Positions 1 through 8,635 of a stretch of DNA of 37,902 bases are shown here, piece by piece. Source of the stretch: Hoeflea sp. (GTDB taxonomy: Bacteria > Pseudomonadota > Alphaproteobacteria > Rhizobiales > Rhizobiaceae); the NCBI RefSeq assembly GCF_014359905.1, contig NZ_JACIYP010000047.1, forward strand, positions 1 to 37,902, given 5' to 3'. Positions within the stretch are counted from its first letter, which is position 1. Each line of letters opens with the position of its first letter. The notes under the pieces were generated by a model. That model ran no database searches. It worked only from the letters and a program-made list of their open reading frames with translations, and had not been told where the DNA came from. The position numbers and the translations under genes are program-made.

Positions 1-1
1 G

Positions 2-502
2 ATTATCCAGGCGCGGGCCGACGTGCGGGAACTTCATTCCCAGTTCCCCGTCCTCCCATTCGCTGACGACGACGGGGTGCTTCATGACCACACCTTCGAT
101 TTCTACGTGGTGTTTGCCGACGGATATCGTGTCGCGATCGCGGTGAAACACGCCCGAAAGCGAAAGCTAATTCGCGACATGTTCGACAGGATTGCGAGGG
201 AAGGATTCTCTCATATCGCCGATGACCTGCGCCTAATGACCGAAGAGGAGGCGACATATGACGCGTTTTACAATGCTCATGAAATCCTGCGTTCGCGGGA
301 ACATTTCGATGAGACCGAATACAAAACGACTCGTTCGCTCGCTGAGCAACTCATTGGTCGTTTTCGGTTCGGCGAACTGCTCCGAGACTGCCCCGAACTC
401 GGAGCTCGCCGCAATGCGGTTTGGCAGCTCATTGATCACGGTTTGCTCGTTCCGCTTTCCACGGAACGCATTTCCGAACTGACCTGGCTCAAAGCATCTT
501 GA
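2..502 (+). CDS. tnsA: TnsA-like transposon endonuclease, 5' truncated by window
   Basis: This is the C-terminal part of a TnsA-type endonuclease, which cuts the 5' ends of the transposon while TnsB cuts the 3' ends. The reading frame is open to the window edge, so the start codon is missing; a GTG at 23 lies inside the conserved VRELHSQFPVLP segment and is not taken as the start. The nuclease core is visible as HTFDFYVVF followed by VAIAVKHARK, which fits the D and xK residues of the TnsA restriction-enzyme fold. The last about 60 residues are helical and fit the C-terminal winged-helix part that contacts TnsC in Tn7. The tnsB start follows 52 bases downstream. The catalytic Glu expected further upstream cannot be seen. 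Confidence 0.75.
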   Translation: MIQARADVRELHSQFPVLPFADDDGVLHDHTFDFYVVFADGYRVAIAVKHARKRKLIRDMFDRIAREGFSHIADDLRLMTEEEATYDAFYNAHEILRSREHFDETEYKTTRSLAEQLIGRFRFGELLRDCPELGARRNAVWQLIDHGLLVPLSTERISELTWLKAS

Positions 503-554
503 TAACGGCCCACACCGCAGAACCCATCTCATTTACAGAAAAGGCAAAGCTTCA

Positions 555-2726
555 ATGACACACTTCACTGTACCCACACGCGTCTATCACCACTCCATTG
601 TCGACATGAACCCGACCGACCGCTTCACGGTCAATGGCCTCGACTACATTCCGCTGAGGGCCGATAGGGACGGCTACATCATCCGCCACGAAAGCGATGG
701 GCAAGTGGTATTCATGTCCCATGCGGAAATCCACAGCAGTCTGTCGGAAAAGCGAGCATCCATTCGCTATGGATACAACAGCGTATCCGAACAAAAGCTT
801 CGCCTTGTCTGGGGTGATGAGAGGTTCGAGGACCTCGATACAGAGAAGCGATCCCTGCCAATTTTCCGCGAAAAACTCATTCTGCGCTACGAGGAAGAAT
901 GCCTCAAGGCTGGAGAGTCTCTTCCGCGATCTGAAGCTAAACTTCAGCCTCTGCTGGACGAGTGGGCGGAGGAAATCAACAAGGGGCCGCAAGACCCACG
1001 GCGCAAGCGTTCAAACAAAGCGAGGACATCATTTGATGCGCCTTCGGTGCGCCAGTTTAACCGCGACTATGCCAAATACATGGAATGTGGCCGAGAGACC
1101 CTTTCACTAGCCCATCGCCATCACGGCCCCGGCCAACGTCTTTTTGCAAGTTGCCCGGAGAGTATGTCAGTCGCACACCGTGGTGCACGCCGTTACCTCT
1201 CCCGGACCAGGCCCCGAAAATCAGACTGTTATCTGATGTATTGCGCGGAATTGTTCGAGCTTAACCAGACGCGAGCCAACAAGCTCCACAAGGTTTCGCG
1301 AACCAAATTTGAATCCATGATCAACCGCTTCGACGAGTTCGAAAAGGACGCAAGCCGCTACGGCGAGAAGTGGGCCATCGACAAGTACGCTAGAAACCTG
1401 CGGGCATACAACATTGCGGCCCCAGGGCAGCGCGTGGAGATCGATGAAGTTAAGTTCGATCTTATGACCCTTCTCGTGGAAACAGGAATCTACGAAGGAC
1501 TGCCAGAGCCTATTCGAAAAAACATTCCGAAAGTTCGCATCTGGTTCGTCGCGGCAATCGACGTAGCGACCAGGTATGTTCTTGCTTTGAAGGCGACCTT
1601 CAATCCGACCGCGGATGCCGCAGTCGCCGCACTGCGTATGATCATGACGGACAAACGGCAACTCTCTGCGGCAGTGAGTGCAAGAACGCCTTGGATCGGC
1701 ATGCTGAGGCCCGAGGAAGTCTACTCGGACAATGGTTCGGCATTCATTGCTGACCGGACACGATCAGTGCTGAAAGCCGCCAAGGTGAGTTATACCCACC
1801 CGCCTGCGGGTGACCCTGCGCGCCGCCCGTTCATCGAGTCGCTCTTTCATTCCGTTGGTCCGATGGTCGCACAGTTTTTTGACGGTCGCACCTTCGGCTC
1901 TGTTACTGAGAAAGAGAATTATGACCCGGAAGAGTTCGCCTCTGTGACCACGGACGAACTCGTTCGAATGTTCACCTACGCGATCTGCGACATCTATCAT
2001 AATAAGCCTCATGCCTCACTTGGCGGGCAGTCTCCCCATAATGCGTGGGTCCGGGCAACTCAGGAATTTGCCGTCAAACATGTCCCGTCAGACGAGGAAA
2101 TGCTTCACATCTTCGGCGTGCCGTCGAAACGGAGAATCTCCGACAACGGCATCACCTACGAAAACATTCCATACGGCAGTGACGAGCTCAACGCGCAACG
2201 CAGGCGGCACGGGAGGATGGAGTTTGAGATCAAGACTGATCCGCAAAATGTGCGTTGGATTGCGGTGAAGGGAGACCAAGGTTGGTTCACCGTGGAAAAC
2301 ACCATCGGTCTCAACGACGATGTCTCGCTCGTAGAATGGAACGCTTCACGAAAAGAAGAGCTTGCGCACAATGCCGCCGAGACCGAACAGGGGATGGCAG
2401 CGCGATACGAGGCTATCAACAGGATGCGACAGGCTGGTGAGGACGCAACTAGCCGCGCTCTCTTGAGTCCGACAATCCCCGGTCCCGAGGAAATCGAGCG
2501 CATGAACCGTGAGGTCTTGCGAGGTGAGAAGCCTGGTCAGCAACCACAGGCTTTCCTCCCTGCACCTGCTTACCCCGTTGATTCCCTCCGTGGTCCGTCA
2601 AACTACGCCCTGCCAATCAACAAAACGCAGTCCGTTTCTGCCGTTGGTGCATCCCCGACCGGAGAAGCAGGTTCTGCAAGGACAAACCCAACAATCTCGG
2701 CGCTCGATTACAATGAGGAAGACTGA
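555..2726 (+). CDS. tnsB: TnsB-like DDE transposase
   Basis: A 723-residue integrase-fold transposase that binds the element ends and performs 3' cleavage and strand transfer. The DDE triad is visible: D297 in VEIDEVK, D392 in YSDNGS and E428 in RPFIESLF, with an rve core from about 285 to 490. N-terminal residues 1-280 would carry the end-binding helix-turn-helix domains, and the C-terminal part the Mu-type beta barrel and the tail that contacts TnsC. The ATG at 555 has an AAGG motif about ten bases ahead; a second ATG at codon 18 is possible. The last codons are two bases from the tnsC start, so the genes are probably translationally coupled. Family membership is firm; the subfamily is not resolved. 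Confidence 0.9.
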   Translation: MTHFTVPTRVYHHSIVDMNPTDRFTVNGLDYIPLRADRDGYIIRHESDGQVVFMSHAEIHSSLSEKRASIRYGYNSVSEQKLRLVWGDERFEDLDTEKRSLPIFREKLILRYEEECLKAGESLPRSEAKLQPLLDEWAEEINKGPQDPRRKRSNKARTSFDAPSVRQFNRDYAKYMECGRETLSLAHRHHGPGQRLFASCPESMSVAHRGARRYLSRTRPRKSDCYLMYCAELFELNQTRANKLHKVSRTKFESMINRFDEFEKDASRYGEKWAIDKYARNLRAYNIAAPGQRVEIDEVKFDLMTLLVETGIYEGLPEPIRKNIPKVRIWFVAAIDVATRYVLALKATFNPTADAAVAALRMIMTDKRQLSAAVSARTPWIGMLRPEEVYSDNGSAFIADRTRSVLKAAKVSYTHPPAGDPARRPFIESLFHSVGPMVAQFFDGRTFGSVTEKENYDPEEFASVTTDELVRMFTYAICDIYHNKPHASLGGQSPHNAWVRATQEFAVKHVPSDEEMLHIFGVPSKRRISDNGITYENIPYGSDELNAQRRRHGRMEFEIKTDPQNVRWIAVKGDQGWFTVENTIGLNDDVSLVEWNASRKEELAHNAAETEQGMAARYEAINRMRQAGEDATSRALLSPTIPGPEEIERMNREVLRGEKPGQQPQAFLPAPAYPVDSLRGPSNYALPINKTQSVSAVGASPTGEAGSARTNPTISALDYNEED

Positions 2727-2727
2727 C

Positions 2728-3696
2728 ATGAATCAGAAAAATCACATCAACGATCAGGAGCTCGCCGCCATCAGAATGAGCGTTCGGGCTACCTATATCA
2801 GCACGGGACGGGACCAGCTGCTCGTTTCTTATCTCCGGGAGTTGGTAAAAAACGTTGCCGATTGGGAAAATAGCGGGTTCGGCTCTAAACGGCGCGCTCT
2901 CTTCCTCATCGGGGATTCGGGAAGCGGGAAAACCCGGTCACTCCAATACCACTTTGCCACAATGCCCGAATTCCAACCCTACCAAAACGAATATGGGGAG
3001 ACTGTCTCGCCCGTACTCAGCATTGATGCGCCTCGCCCCTGCAGTACAATGGGCTTGGCAGTTTCAGTTCTGAGGAAGATGGGATTGCCTACGAAGGGCC
3101 GCCGATACGAAGACGAGCTCTATGAAACCCTGAAGACCCAATTGCGCGAGCGTGGTGTGAAGTACCTTCACATCGATGAAATGCAACACGTGATCAGGCA
3201 CAACACCGCCCTCACGATCCGCCATGTGCAAGACACTCTGAAGAGCCTGATCCAGGGGACGGACTGGCCATTGCACACAATCTATTCAGGAGTGGCAGAA
3301 CTGGCAAAATTGCACACTGGTGACCGTCAGATGGCTAATCGCTCCTCGGTGTGCCGATATGGAGCCCTCAGTTGCCCTGCAGACGCTCATTGGATCGCAA
3401 ACATTCTCAACAATGTTGCCGTTGAAGGATGCGGATTGGAACTGGCCCCGGAATTGATTGAAGAGGATTTCATTGAGCGGCTTTGTCTCGCCGGCAGCGG
3501 GTCTTTCGGGTCGATTATCGCGATGGTTCAGGAGTCCTGTTTCCACGCACTAGAAAAGAAGCGGACAACAGTGACGATGAAGGAGTTCGCCCGAAACTAC
3601 GGCCGGGACACCGGATGTTTGCCCCGTGACAACGTCTTTACCGCTGACCGATGGCGCGATCTCGTCCCAGGTCACGCACTTGCTGACCTCGTCTGA
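2728..3696 (+). CDS. tnsC: TnsC/TniB-like AAA+ transposition regulator
   Basis: A 322-residue AAA+ ATPase that would link target choice by TniQ to activation of the TnsAB transposase. Walker A is GDSGSGKT at residues 62-69 and Walker B is YLHIDEMQH with D151 and E152. A candidate sensor I region follows in HTIYSGVAE. The length is closer to TniB of Tn5053 or the short TnsC of CRISPR-associated Tn7 elements than to the 555-residue TnsC of Tn7. The chosen ATG at 2728 lies one base after the tnsB stop and is preceded by GAGGAAG; the frame is open further upstream, but there it overlaps tnsB. The tniQ start follows about 40 bases downstream. Confidence 0.88.
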   Translation: MNQKNHINDQELAAIRMSVRATYISTGRDQLLVSYLRELVKNVADWENSGFGSKRRALFLIGDSGSGKTRSLQYHFATMPEFQPYQNEYGETVSPVLSIDAPRPCSTMGLAVSVLRKMGLPTKGRRYEDELYETLKTQLRERGVKYLHIDEMQHVIRHNTALTIRHVQDTLKSLIQGTDWPLHTIYSGVAELAKLHTGDRQMANRSSVCRYGALSCPADAHWIANILNNVAVEGCGLELAPELIEEDFIERLCLAGSGSFGSIIAMVQESCFHALEKKRTTVTMKEFARNYGRDTGCLPRDNVFTADRWRDLVPGHALADLV

Positions 3697-3735
3697 GGTC
3701 TTGGACCGGCCATATTCGCAACAAAGGAAGCACCA

Positions 3736-5580
3736 ATGAAGCTGCCTGTCTCGATCATGTTTCACAACGACGAAACGCCTCTCGGATTTACGTCACGCCT
3801 CGCTGCCGCCAATGGCTATCCTTCTCTGGACATCTTTCTGGGTTTCACCGATGCAACCACGTCATCCATCGCTCGCGGCGACCCAGAAGCTATCGCGTTG
3901 TTGGCGGCGTGGTCGGGATATGAGTGCGACAACCTCGCTCGCTACGCCGTGCGCACAGCCCATGGGACGCATGGTTTTCATCTTGGTGAAGCCTTGTTCA
4001 GCCGCGATAACCGCAGGGGCAGAATCCATCGCTTCTGTGTCAAATGTATTCACGACGATTATCGAAATGGCGAGGGTCGCCGAGTAGCCCGCCCATATGT
4101 TCGGGCATGGTGGGAGACAAGAGGTGTAAAGACATGTCCGGTTCATGGTTCGCGCATCACGGAAGTGGCTTGCGAAAGCGGGCAGGATGATTTCGCACGT
4201 TTTGTCGAAAGCAACCCGCATCTTTTCAACGATGACGCTGGGGAGTCCAAAACAGACTGTCCGAGGGAGCTGGACAGCTACTTGATCGCCCGCATCAGGG
4301 GAGCGAAGACCTGCCCCTTTCTCGACGAGTTGGAGGCTTATGTCGCCGCCGACCTTTGCAAATATCTCGGGCGCTTTCTTCATCGATATAGGAATGCCGC
4401 TCATGAGGAGCATAACGCACCTCATGAGCTTGATGTTGCTGAATACGGCTTCGGCTGCGCAAAACGCGGGCAGGATCATATGTCACAACAGGTCTCGGCG
4501 ATTTTGCGAGATAACGCTATGAAGTCGCGCCATGTGCGTTATCCCCTTGACCCAATCCCGCGATGGCTTCGGCGTCACCTCAATTCGCCAACGCACTCAA
4601 CGCTTGTTGAGCTTTTTCAAGACATCGGGGAAAGAAACACACCGTTGGGAGAGGGTCAGCTTGTCATCGTACCAGCCAGCAAGCGTTACCTTCACAACGT
4701 TCGGTCGGCCAGCGTTGAGTACGGTTTGATGGAAAACCGTGTGGTCGAGCTCCTGAAAGGTGCTGGAATTTTGGCGACTGGCGAAGTGTCAGGATATAAA
4801 TCCTGCTTCGATGCCGAGCTGGCGAAGCCCATTCTTCAGGCGGCGCAGGAAACTCTCTGTATCACCGAAGCAGAGAGTTTCCTGAAAATGACTAGCAAGA
4901 GGCTTCACGAGATGATCGAAGCTGGTTTTCTCCGGCAGGTGGAGGCTGATCGCGGAGACAAACGCGCCTACACGCGCATCAAGAAGGAGGATTTGTTGGA
5001 GTTTCAGCGCCGCCTTTTCGAAAGAGCTGAAATCCGAACCGATCTTGAAGGGTACCTACCTATCTGGAAGGCGACACAAAGGTGCAACTGCCGGCTACGC
5101 GACCTAGTCGAAATGATCTTTACCGGGCAACTGCACGACATCGCAAGGATTGACGGCCCCCTAATCTTTCCCAATCTTTACATTCATTGGAAGTCCGCAA
5201 AGGAAAAACGACGAAGTTTGATAAAGGAGGGAATCGACGATCAGCTTCTTACCATCGCTAAAGCCGCTGCCGTTTTAAAAACCACACAGTACAAAGTGTA
5301 CCCACTCGTCGCTAGCAAATTTCTACCGTCCATCACCAGATACAATCCTCATACTCGTCGGGATCAACCGTTTCTCGATCCCAAATCGCTTGAGGAATTC
5401 AAGCGTGTTCACATCTCAATCGCCGGGATCGCATCGCTTTATCGAACCCGAGCCGATGCGATTGCGCGTCGTCTGGAACTGCTGAACATCAAGCCAAGCT
5501 ATGACCCGGGCCATCGATCAGGTCGATACTATCGACGTAGCGATCTGAAGAATTTAACGTTCGATACTGCGTCTACATAA
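3736..5580 (+). CDS. tniQ: TniQ/TnsD-like target-selection protein
   Basis: A 614-residue protein with an N-terminal TniQ domain (about 1-170) that includes the LGFTSRLAAANG start motif and a zinc-binding set C101, C104, C134 and H137 in CVKC and TCPVHG. The long remainder is what separates TnsD-type selectors from short TniQ. It holds at least three recognisable helix-turn-helix segments: around 372-430 (ITEAESFLKMTSKRLHEMI), around 503-525 (LLTIAKAAAVLKTTQYK) and around 559-605 (ISIAGIASLYRTRADAIARRL). These probably read a fixed attachment site, as TnsD reads the 3' end of glmS for Tn7. AAGGAAG six bases before the ATG supports the start. A rho-independent terminator follows. The target site is not known from this window. 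Confidence 0.85.
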   Translation: MKLPVSIMFHNDETPLGFTSRLAAANGYPSLDIFLGFTDATTSSIARGDPEAIALLAAWSGYECDNLARYAVRTAHGTHGFHLGEALFSRDNRRGRIHRFCVKCIHDDYRNGEGRRVARPYVRAWWETRGVKTCPVHGSRITEVACESGQDDFARFVESNPHLFNDDAGESKTDCPRELDSYLIARIRGAKTCPFLDELEAYVAADLCKYLGRFLHRYRNAAHEEHNAPHELDVAEYGFGCAKRGQDHMSQQVSAILRDNAMKSRHVRYPLDPIPRWLRRHLNSPTHSTLVELFQDIGERNTPLGEGQLVIVPASKRYLHNVRSASVEYGLMENRVVELLKGAGILATGEVSGYKSCFDAELAKPILQAAQETLCITEAESFLKMTSKRLHEMIEAGFLRQVEADRGDKRAYTRIKKEDLLEFQRRLFERAEIRTDLEGYLPIWKATQRCNCRLRDLVEMIFTGQLHDIARIDGPLIFPNLYIHWKSAKEKRRSLIKEGIDDQLLTIAKAAAVLKTTQYKVYPLVASKFLPSITRYNPHTRRDQPFLDPKSLEEFKRVHISIAGIASLYRTRADAIARRLELLNIKPSYDPGHRSGRYYRRSDLKNLTFDTAST

Positions 5581-5605
5581 AACCCCTTCGTTTTAGAATT
5601 ATGCC

Positions 5606-5631
5606 AAGGCTCCGGTTTCGGGGCCTTTTTT
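5606..5631 (+). terminator. Rho-independent terminator after tniQ
   Basis: The arms AAGGCTCCG and CGGGGCCTT pair around a TTT loop with one G-T wobble and run into a T tract. It lies 25 bases after the tniQ stop and closes the transposition operon. Confidence 0.8.
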
Positions 5632-5654
5632 ATGCCTTGTTTTACGGACCTCGT

Positions 5655-5663
5655 TCTGGGACA
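5655..5663 (+). repeat. Transposon end repeat, internal copy
   Basis: TCTGGGACA, repeated at 5741. The similarity extends beyond the nine bases: both copies are preceded by TTTAC plus a C-rich stretch and followed by RACC. This is the pattern expected of TnsB binding sites at a Tn7-like end. Confidence 0.5.
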
Positions 5664-5740
5664 GACCAATTAAATCTTCAGAGACACAACAAATCGAGAA
5701 GCCACAAATTATATAATAAAATCAATAGTGATTTACCCGC

Positions 5741-5749
5741 TCTGGGACA
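5741..5749 (+). repeat. Transposon end repeat, probable terminal copy
   Basis: Second TCTGGGACA, 86 bases from the first. Read into the element it begins TGTCCCAGA, so 5749 is the best guess for the last transposon base; it lies 53 bases from the stop codon of the MFS gene. Confidence 0.5.
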
Positions 5750-5802
5750 AACCTATCGAACCGCTCCAGCATTTTGCGGAAACCTTGCCGCCCAGCGCCG
5801 GA

Positions 5803-7092
5803 TCAGGCCGCCACAGGTTCGCTGCGCCGCGCCCGCGACTTGAACAGCAAGAGCCCGATGATCGAGATGTTGAGCACGTTCCAGGCGATGCCGTTGAGGA
5901 AGGCTGCCTGGTAGGAGCCGGTCAGGTCGTAGATCCAGCCCGACATCCAGCCGCCCAGAGCCATGCCGAGAATCGTCGCCATGATGACGAAGCCGACCCT
6001 TGCGCCGGCTTCCCTTGCGGGCAGGTATTCGCGCACGATCAATGCGTAGCTCGGCACGATCCCGCCCTGCGACAGGCCAAAGACCAGGCTGACGATGTAG
6101 AGCGGCACGAGCGCGTCGAACGGCAGATAGAGAAACAGCGCGATACATTGCAGCGTCGAGCCGATGAGCAGCGTCTTGACCCCGCCCAGCCTGTCGGCGA
6201 CCAGGCCGGACACCAGCCGCGAGACCACACCGCCCATCAGCATCAGCGACAGCATTTCCGCGCCGACCGCGGGACCGTATCCCAGATCCGTGCAATAGGA
6301 GACAAGGTGGACCTGCGGCATCGCCATCGCGACGCAGCACCCGATCCCGGCAAGGCCCAGCAGCCATTGCAGCGCCCGGGGCGAGAAACTGACCGACTTG
6401 GCATTGGCCGCCGACATCCTGTTGGCATGGGCCGTCGCCTCATCGGGCACGCGGCGCCTGAGCAGCATCGACAGCGGAAGGATCAGCAGCACCGGGACAA
6501 TTGCCAGCACCAGGTAGACCGCCCTCCAGCCATGATCGTTCAGGATCCCGGCGAGCAGCATGGGCCAGATCGCGCCTGACAGATAGTTCCCGCTTGCGGC
6601 AATCGCCACCGCGATTCCGCGCCTTTTGTAGAACCAGTGGGAGATATCCGCGATCAGCGGTCCGAAACTCGCCGCCGTGCCAAATCCGATGATGAAATGC
6701 GTGACCGTAAGCGTCAGAACCGAGCCGCTGACGGCGGCCAGTCCGAAGCCTGCTGCGATGGTGAGCGCTGACCCGGCCAGGGCGACCGTGATACCCCATC
6801 TGTCCACAGCACGGCCGATCACGAGATTGCCGAGGCCGAAGCCGACCATCGTCAGGGTATAGGGGAGCGACGCATCGGCCCGGGCAATGGCAAATTCACT
6901 TTGCACCGCAGGCATGATCACAATGACCGCCCACATCCCGACATTGCCGATAACAGCAATCGCCAGGGTCGCGCCAAGCCGCATCCACGAATACCGGCTG
7001 TCAAGAATGTCGGACTCTGTCATGCCCGCCAACCTATTGAGGGTCGTCGGGCTTGTATAGCCGGAAGCCGCGGGGGAAACAGCAATTGTCAT
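5803..7092 (-). CDS. MFS transporter
   Basis: A major facilitator carrier of about 429 residues with twelve predicted membrane helices. The cytoplasmic loop between helices 2 and 3 carries GRAVDRWG, and the matching loop in the second half is GLVADRLGG, both close to the MFS signature A motif. The overall look is that of the oxalate/formate and monocarboxylate type carriers (MCT-like), but the substrate cannot be read from sequence. I take the ATG at 7092 as start; a GTG three codons earlier and the ATG at 7023 (MTESD) are alternatives, and the ribosome site is not decisive. The transposon ends about 50 bases behind the stop, so the gene itself is not interrupted. Confidence 0.8.
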   Translation of the reverse strand: MTIAVSPAASGYTSPTTLNRLAGMTESDILDSRYSWMRLGATLAIAVIGNVGMWAVIVIMPAVQSEFAIARADASLPYTLTMVGFGLGNLVIGRAVDRWGITVALAGSALTIAAGFGLAAVSGSVLTLTVTHFIIGFGTAASFGPLIADISHWFYKRRGIAVAIAASGNYLSGAIWPMLLAGILNDHGWRAVYLVLAIVPVLLILPLSMLLRRRVPDEATAHANRMSAANAKSVSFSPRALQWLLGLAGIGCCVAMAMPQVHLVSYCTDLGYGPAVGAEMLSLMLMGGVVSRLVSGLVADRLGGVKTLLIGSTLQCIALFLYLPFDALVPLYIVSLVFGLSQGGIVPSYALIVREYLPAREAGARVGFVIMATILGMALGGWMSGWIYDLTGSYQAAFLNGIAWNVLNISIIGLLLFKSRARRSEPVAA

Positions 7093-7639
7093 CGTCTCCA
7101 CCCACTTCCGATAGCTCTTGAATTACCATGCCATCCGCGCGAAAAGTCTCGCCCGAGGCAGACAACCATCCCGGGGGGAGAAGGGCAATGACCGGCAGCA
7201 AAGACAAGCAGGCAGACAGGCTTCCGCTGTTTTGCAGGGCACCCGAGGCACGCAGCCAGGAGCGGCATGGACGCAAGGCACCGGCCCTGGGCGACGATCC
7301 GGGCAATGCGGCCAACGCCATCGTCATCCCCCCGATGGCAGCGGCAATGCGGTCCCATCCGATCGCGTTTGCCGGATCTGATCACATGCCGATGGTCATC
7401 ACACGAATCAGCGACGCGGAGAACCTGTTCATTGATCCCTACGGCAAAGGGGTGGATCGGCATTGCGTGCCGGCCCATGTCAGGCCATATCCCGTCATCC
7501 CGGCCATGAGCGGCGGGGATTTTATCAGGCTGCGCAAGGCCAAAGCGCTGGCCACAGTTTGCCGCCATCTTGCCTCTGAACAGTCGGACCTCGCTGTTGC
7601 ATCAGGCAAGCCCTTGCAACACCTGAAGGTGCTCCGAAC
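7093..7639. other. Intergenic stretch without a confident gene
   Basis: A 547-base divergent region between the MFS gene and the GarR-type gene. Several frames are open on both strands, as expected in GC-rich DNA, but none gives a protein I recognise, and the plus-strand frame from 7128 has no clear ribosome site. It presumably holds the promoters of both flanking genes; I see no convincing operator or hairpin. Confidence 0.4.
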
Positions 7640-8533
7640 ATGACCGCAACGATTGCAATGCTTGGCACCGGTCTGATGGGCCTGCCCATGGCGCGGCGGC
7701 TGCTTGCCGCCGGATTTGACCTGACCGTCTGGAACAGGGATCCCTCCAAGGCCGCCCCCCTGGAGGCTGAGGGTGCGCGGATCGCTCCCGACCCGAACCA
7801 TGCGGTCCGGGACGCCACCCACATCATCACCATGCTGACCGATGGCGCGGTTGTTGAGCACGTCCTGTTCGGCGCCGGCGCGGCCGGTTCGATCCCCGCT
7901 GGCGCCACCGTCATCGACATGAGCTCGATCCGGCCGTCCCAGGCCCGCGATCACGCCGCACGGCTGGCCGAGCTTGGCGTCCATCACCTCGATGCGCCGG
8001 TGAGCGGCGGCACCAAGGGCGCCGAAGCCGGAACTTTGGCGATCATGGCCGGCGGAGAGCCGCCGGTGTTTGACGCCGCGTCCGATCTGTTCAAGGCCCT
8101 GGGTCGGGCGGTCCGGGTCGGCCCCTCGGGTGCGGGTCAGCTCGCCAAGCTCGCCAATCAGGCAATCGTCGGCATCACCATCGGCGCCGTCGCGGAAGCC
8201 ACGCTTCTGGTGTCGGAAGGCGGTGGCGATCTTGAGGCTTTCCGCGCCGCGCTTGCGGGCGGTTTCGCCGATTCCCCCATCCTGCAGTTGCATGGCGCGC
8301 GCATGCAGTCCGGCGGTTTCGAGCCCGGCGGCAGGGTGCTGGTCCAGATCAAGGATCTCGACAACGTACTGATGGAGGCCGGGGAGCTCGGGATCCGCCT
8401 CCCTCTGGTCGAGGCGGTTCGCGACCGTTTTGTGCGCCTGGCGAGGGATCTTGGCGGTGGCGATCTCGATCATTCCGCGCTTTTCCTCGAACTGCTTGAT
8501 CTGAATGATCTTTCCAAAACTCCTCGGGACTGA
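7640..8533 (+). CDS. GarR-type beta-hydroxyacid dehydrogenase
   Basis: A 297-residue NAD(P)-dependent dehydrogenase of the 3-hydroxyisobutyrate / tartronate-semialdehyde reductase family. The N-terminal Rossmann motif is MLGTGLMGLPMA, the substrate loop is DAPVSGGTKGAEAGTL, and the catalytic Lys lies in GQLAKLANQ, followed by the usual all-helical C-terminal half. The GGT form of the loop is that of GarR and HIBADH enzymes and differs from the sulfolactaldehyde reductase YihU, so I do not assign it to the sulfosugar island 12 kb away. A GAAGGTG motif precedes the ATG. The exact substrate is unknown; the upstream divergent MFS carrier might import it. Confidence 0.8.
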   Translation: MTATIAMLGTGLMGLPMARRLLAAGFDLTVWNRDPSKAAPLEAEGARIAPDPNHAVRDATHIITMLTDGAVVEHVLFGAGAAGSIPAGATVIDMSSIRPSQARDHAARLAELGVHHLDAPVSGGTKGAEAGTLAIMAGGEPPVFDAASDLFKALGRAVRVGPSGAGQLAKLANQAIVGITIGAVAEATLLVSEGGGDLEAFRAALAGGFADSPILQLHGARMQSGGFEPGGRVLVQIKDLDNVLMEAGELGIRLPLVEAVRDRFVRLARDLGGGDLDHSALFLELLDLNDLSKTPRD

Positions 8534-8635
8534 GAAGATCTGGGCGTTTCGCTCAAGGAAACCGGCCTGAATGCCGCAGGCATTATGCGGTGATCACGGC
8601 TTGACCGCTTGGCCGAAGCCCACGATGGTATTTCC

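Larger units (their letters stand above)
1..5749 (+). mobile_element. Tn7-like transposon, one end (partial)
   Basis: Four co-directional genes with the order TnsA, TnsB, TnsC, TniQ define a Tn7-like element that uses a two-protein (TnsA plus TnsB) cut-and-paste transposase, an AAA regulator and a TniQ-type target selector. The segment is visibly AT-richer than the DNA after 5800. The left part, including the start of tnsA, any cargo and the other end, lies outside the window. The right boundary is placed at 5749 because two TCTGGGACA repeats occur between the terminator behind tniQ and the neighbouring MFS gene; read inward they begin TGTCCCAGA, and Tn7-type ends usually begin with TGT. No cargo lies between tniQ and this end. 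The exact boundary and the target duplication cannot be confirmed from one end. Confidence 0.8.

Noticed and set aside
1-5749. CRISPR-associated transposon
   Set aside because: No cas gene, CRISPR repeat array or guide-like repeat is seen near tnsB-tnsC-tniQ, and the TniQ is long and TnsD-like. Cargo to the left is not visible, so this is only a rejection for the part shown.
7128-7643. A 171-codon plus-strand frame before the GarR-type gene
   Set aside because: No family resemblance, no clear ribosome site and atypical composition; treated as intergenic.
7640-8533. Sulfolactaldehyde reductase (YihU) for the sulfosugar pathway
   Set aside because: The substrate loop is DAPVSGGTKG as in GarR and HIBADH, not the YihU form, and the gene is 12 kb away without the regulon operator.
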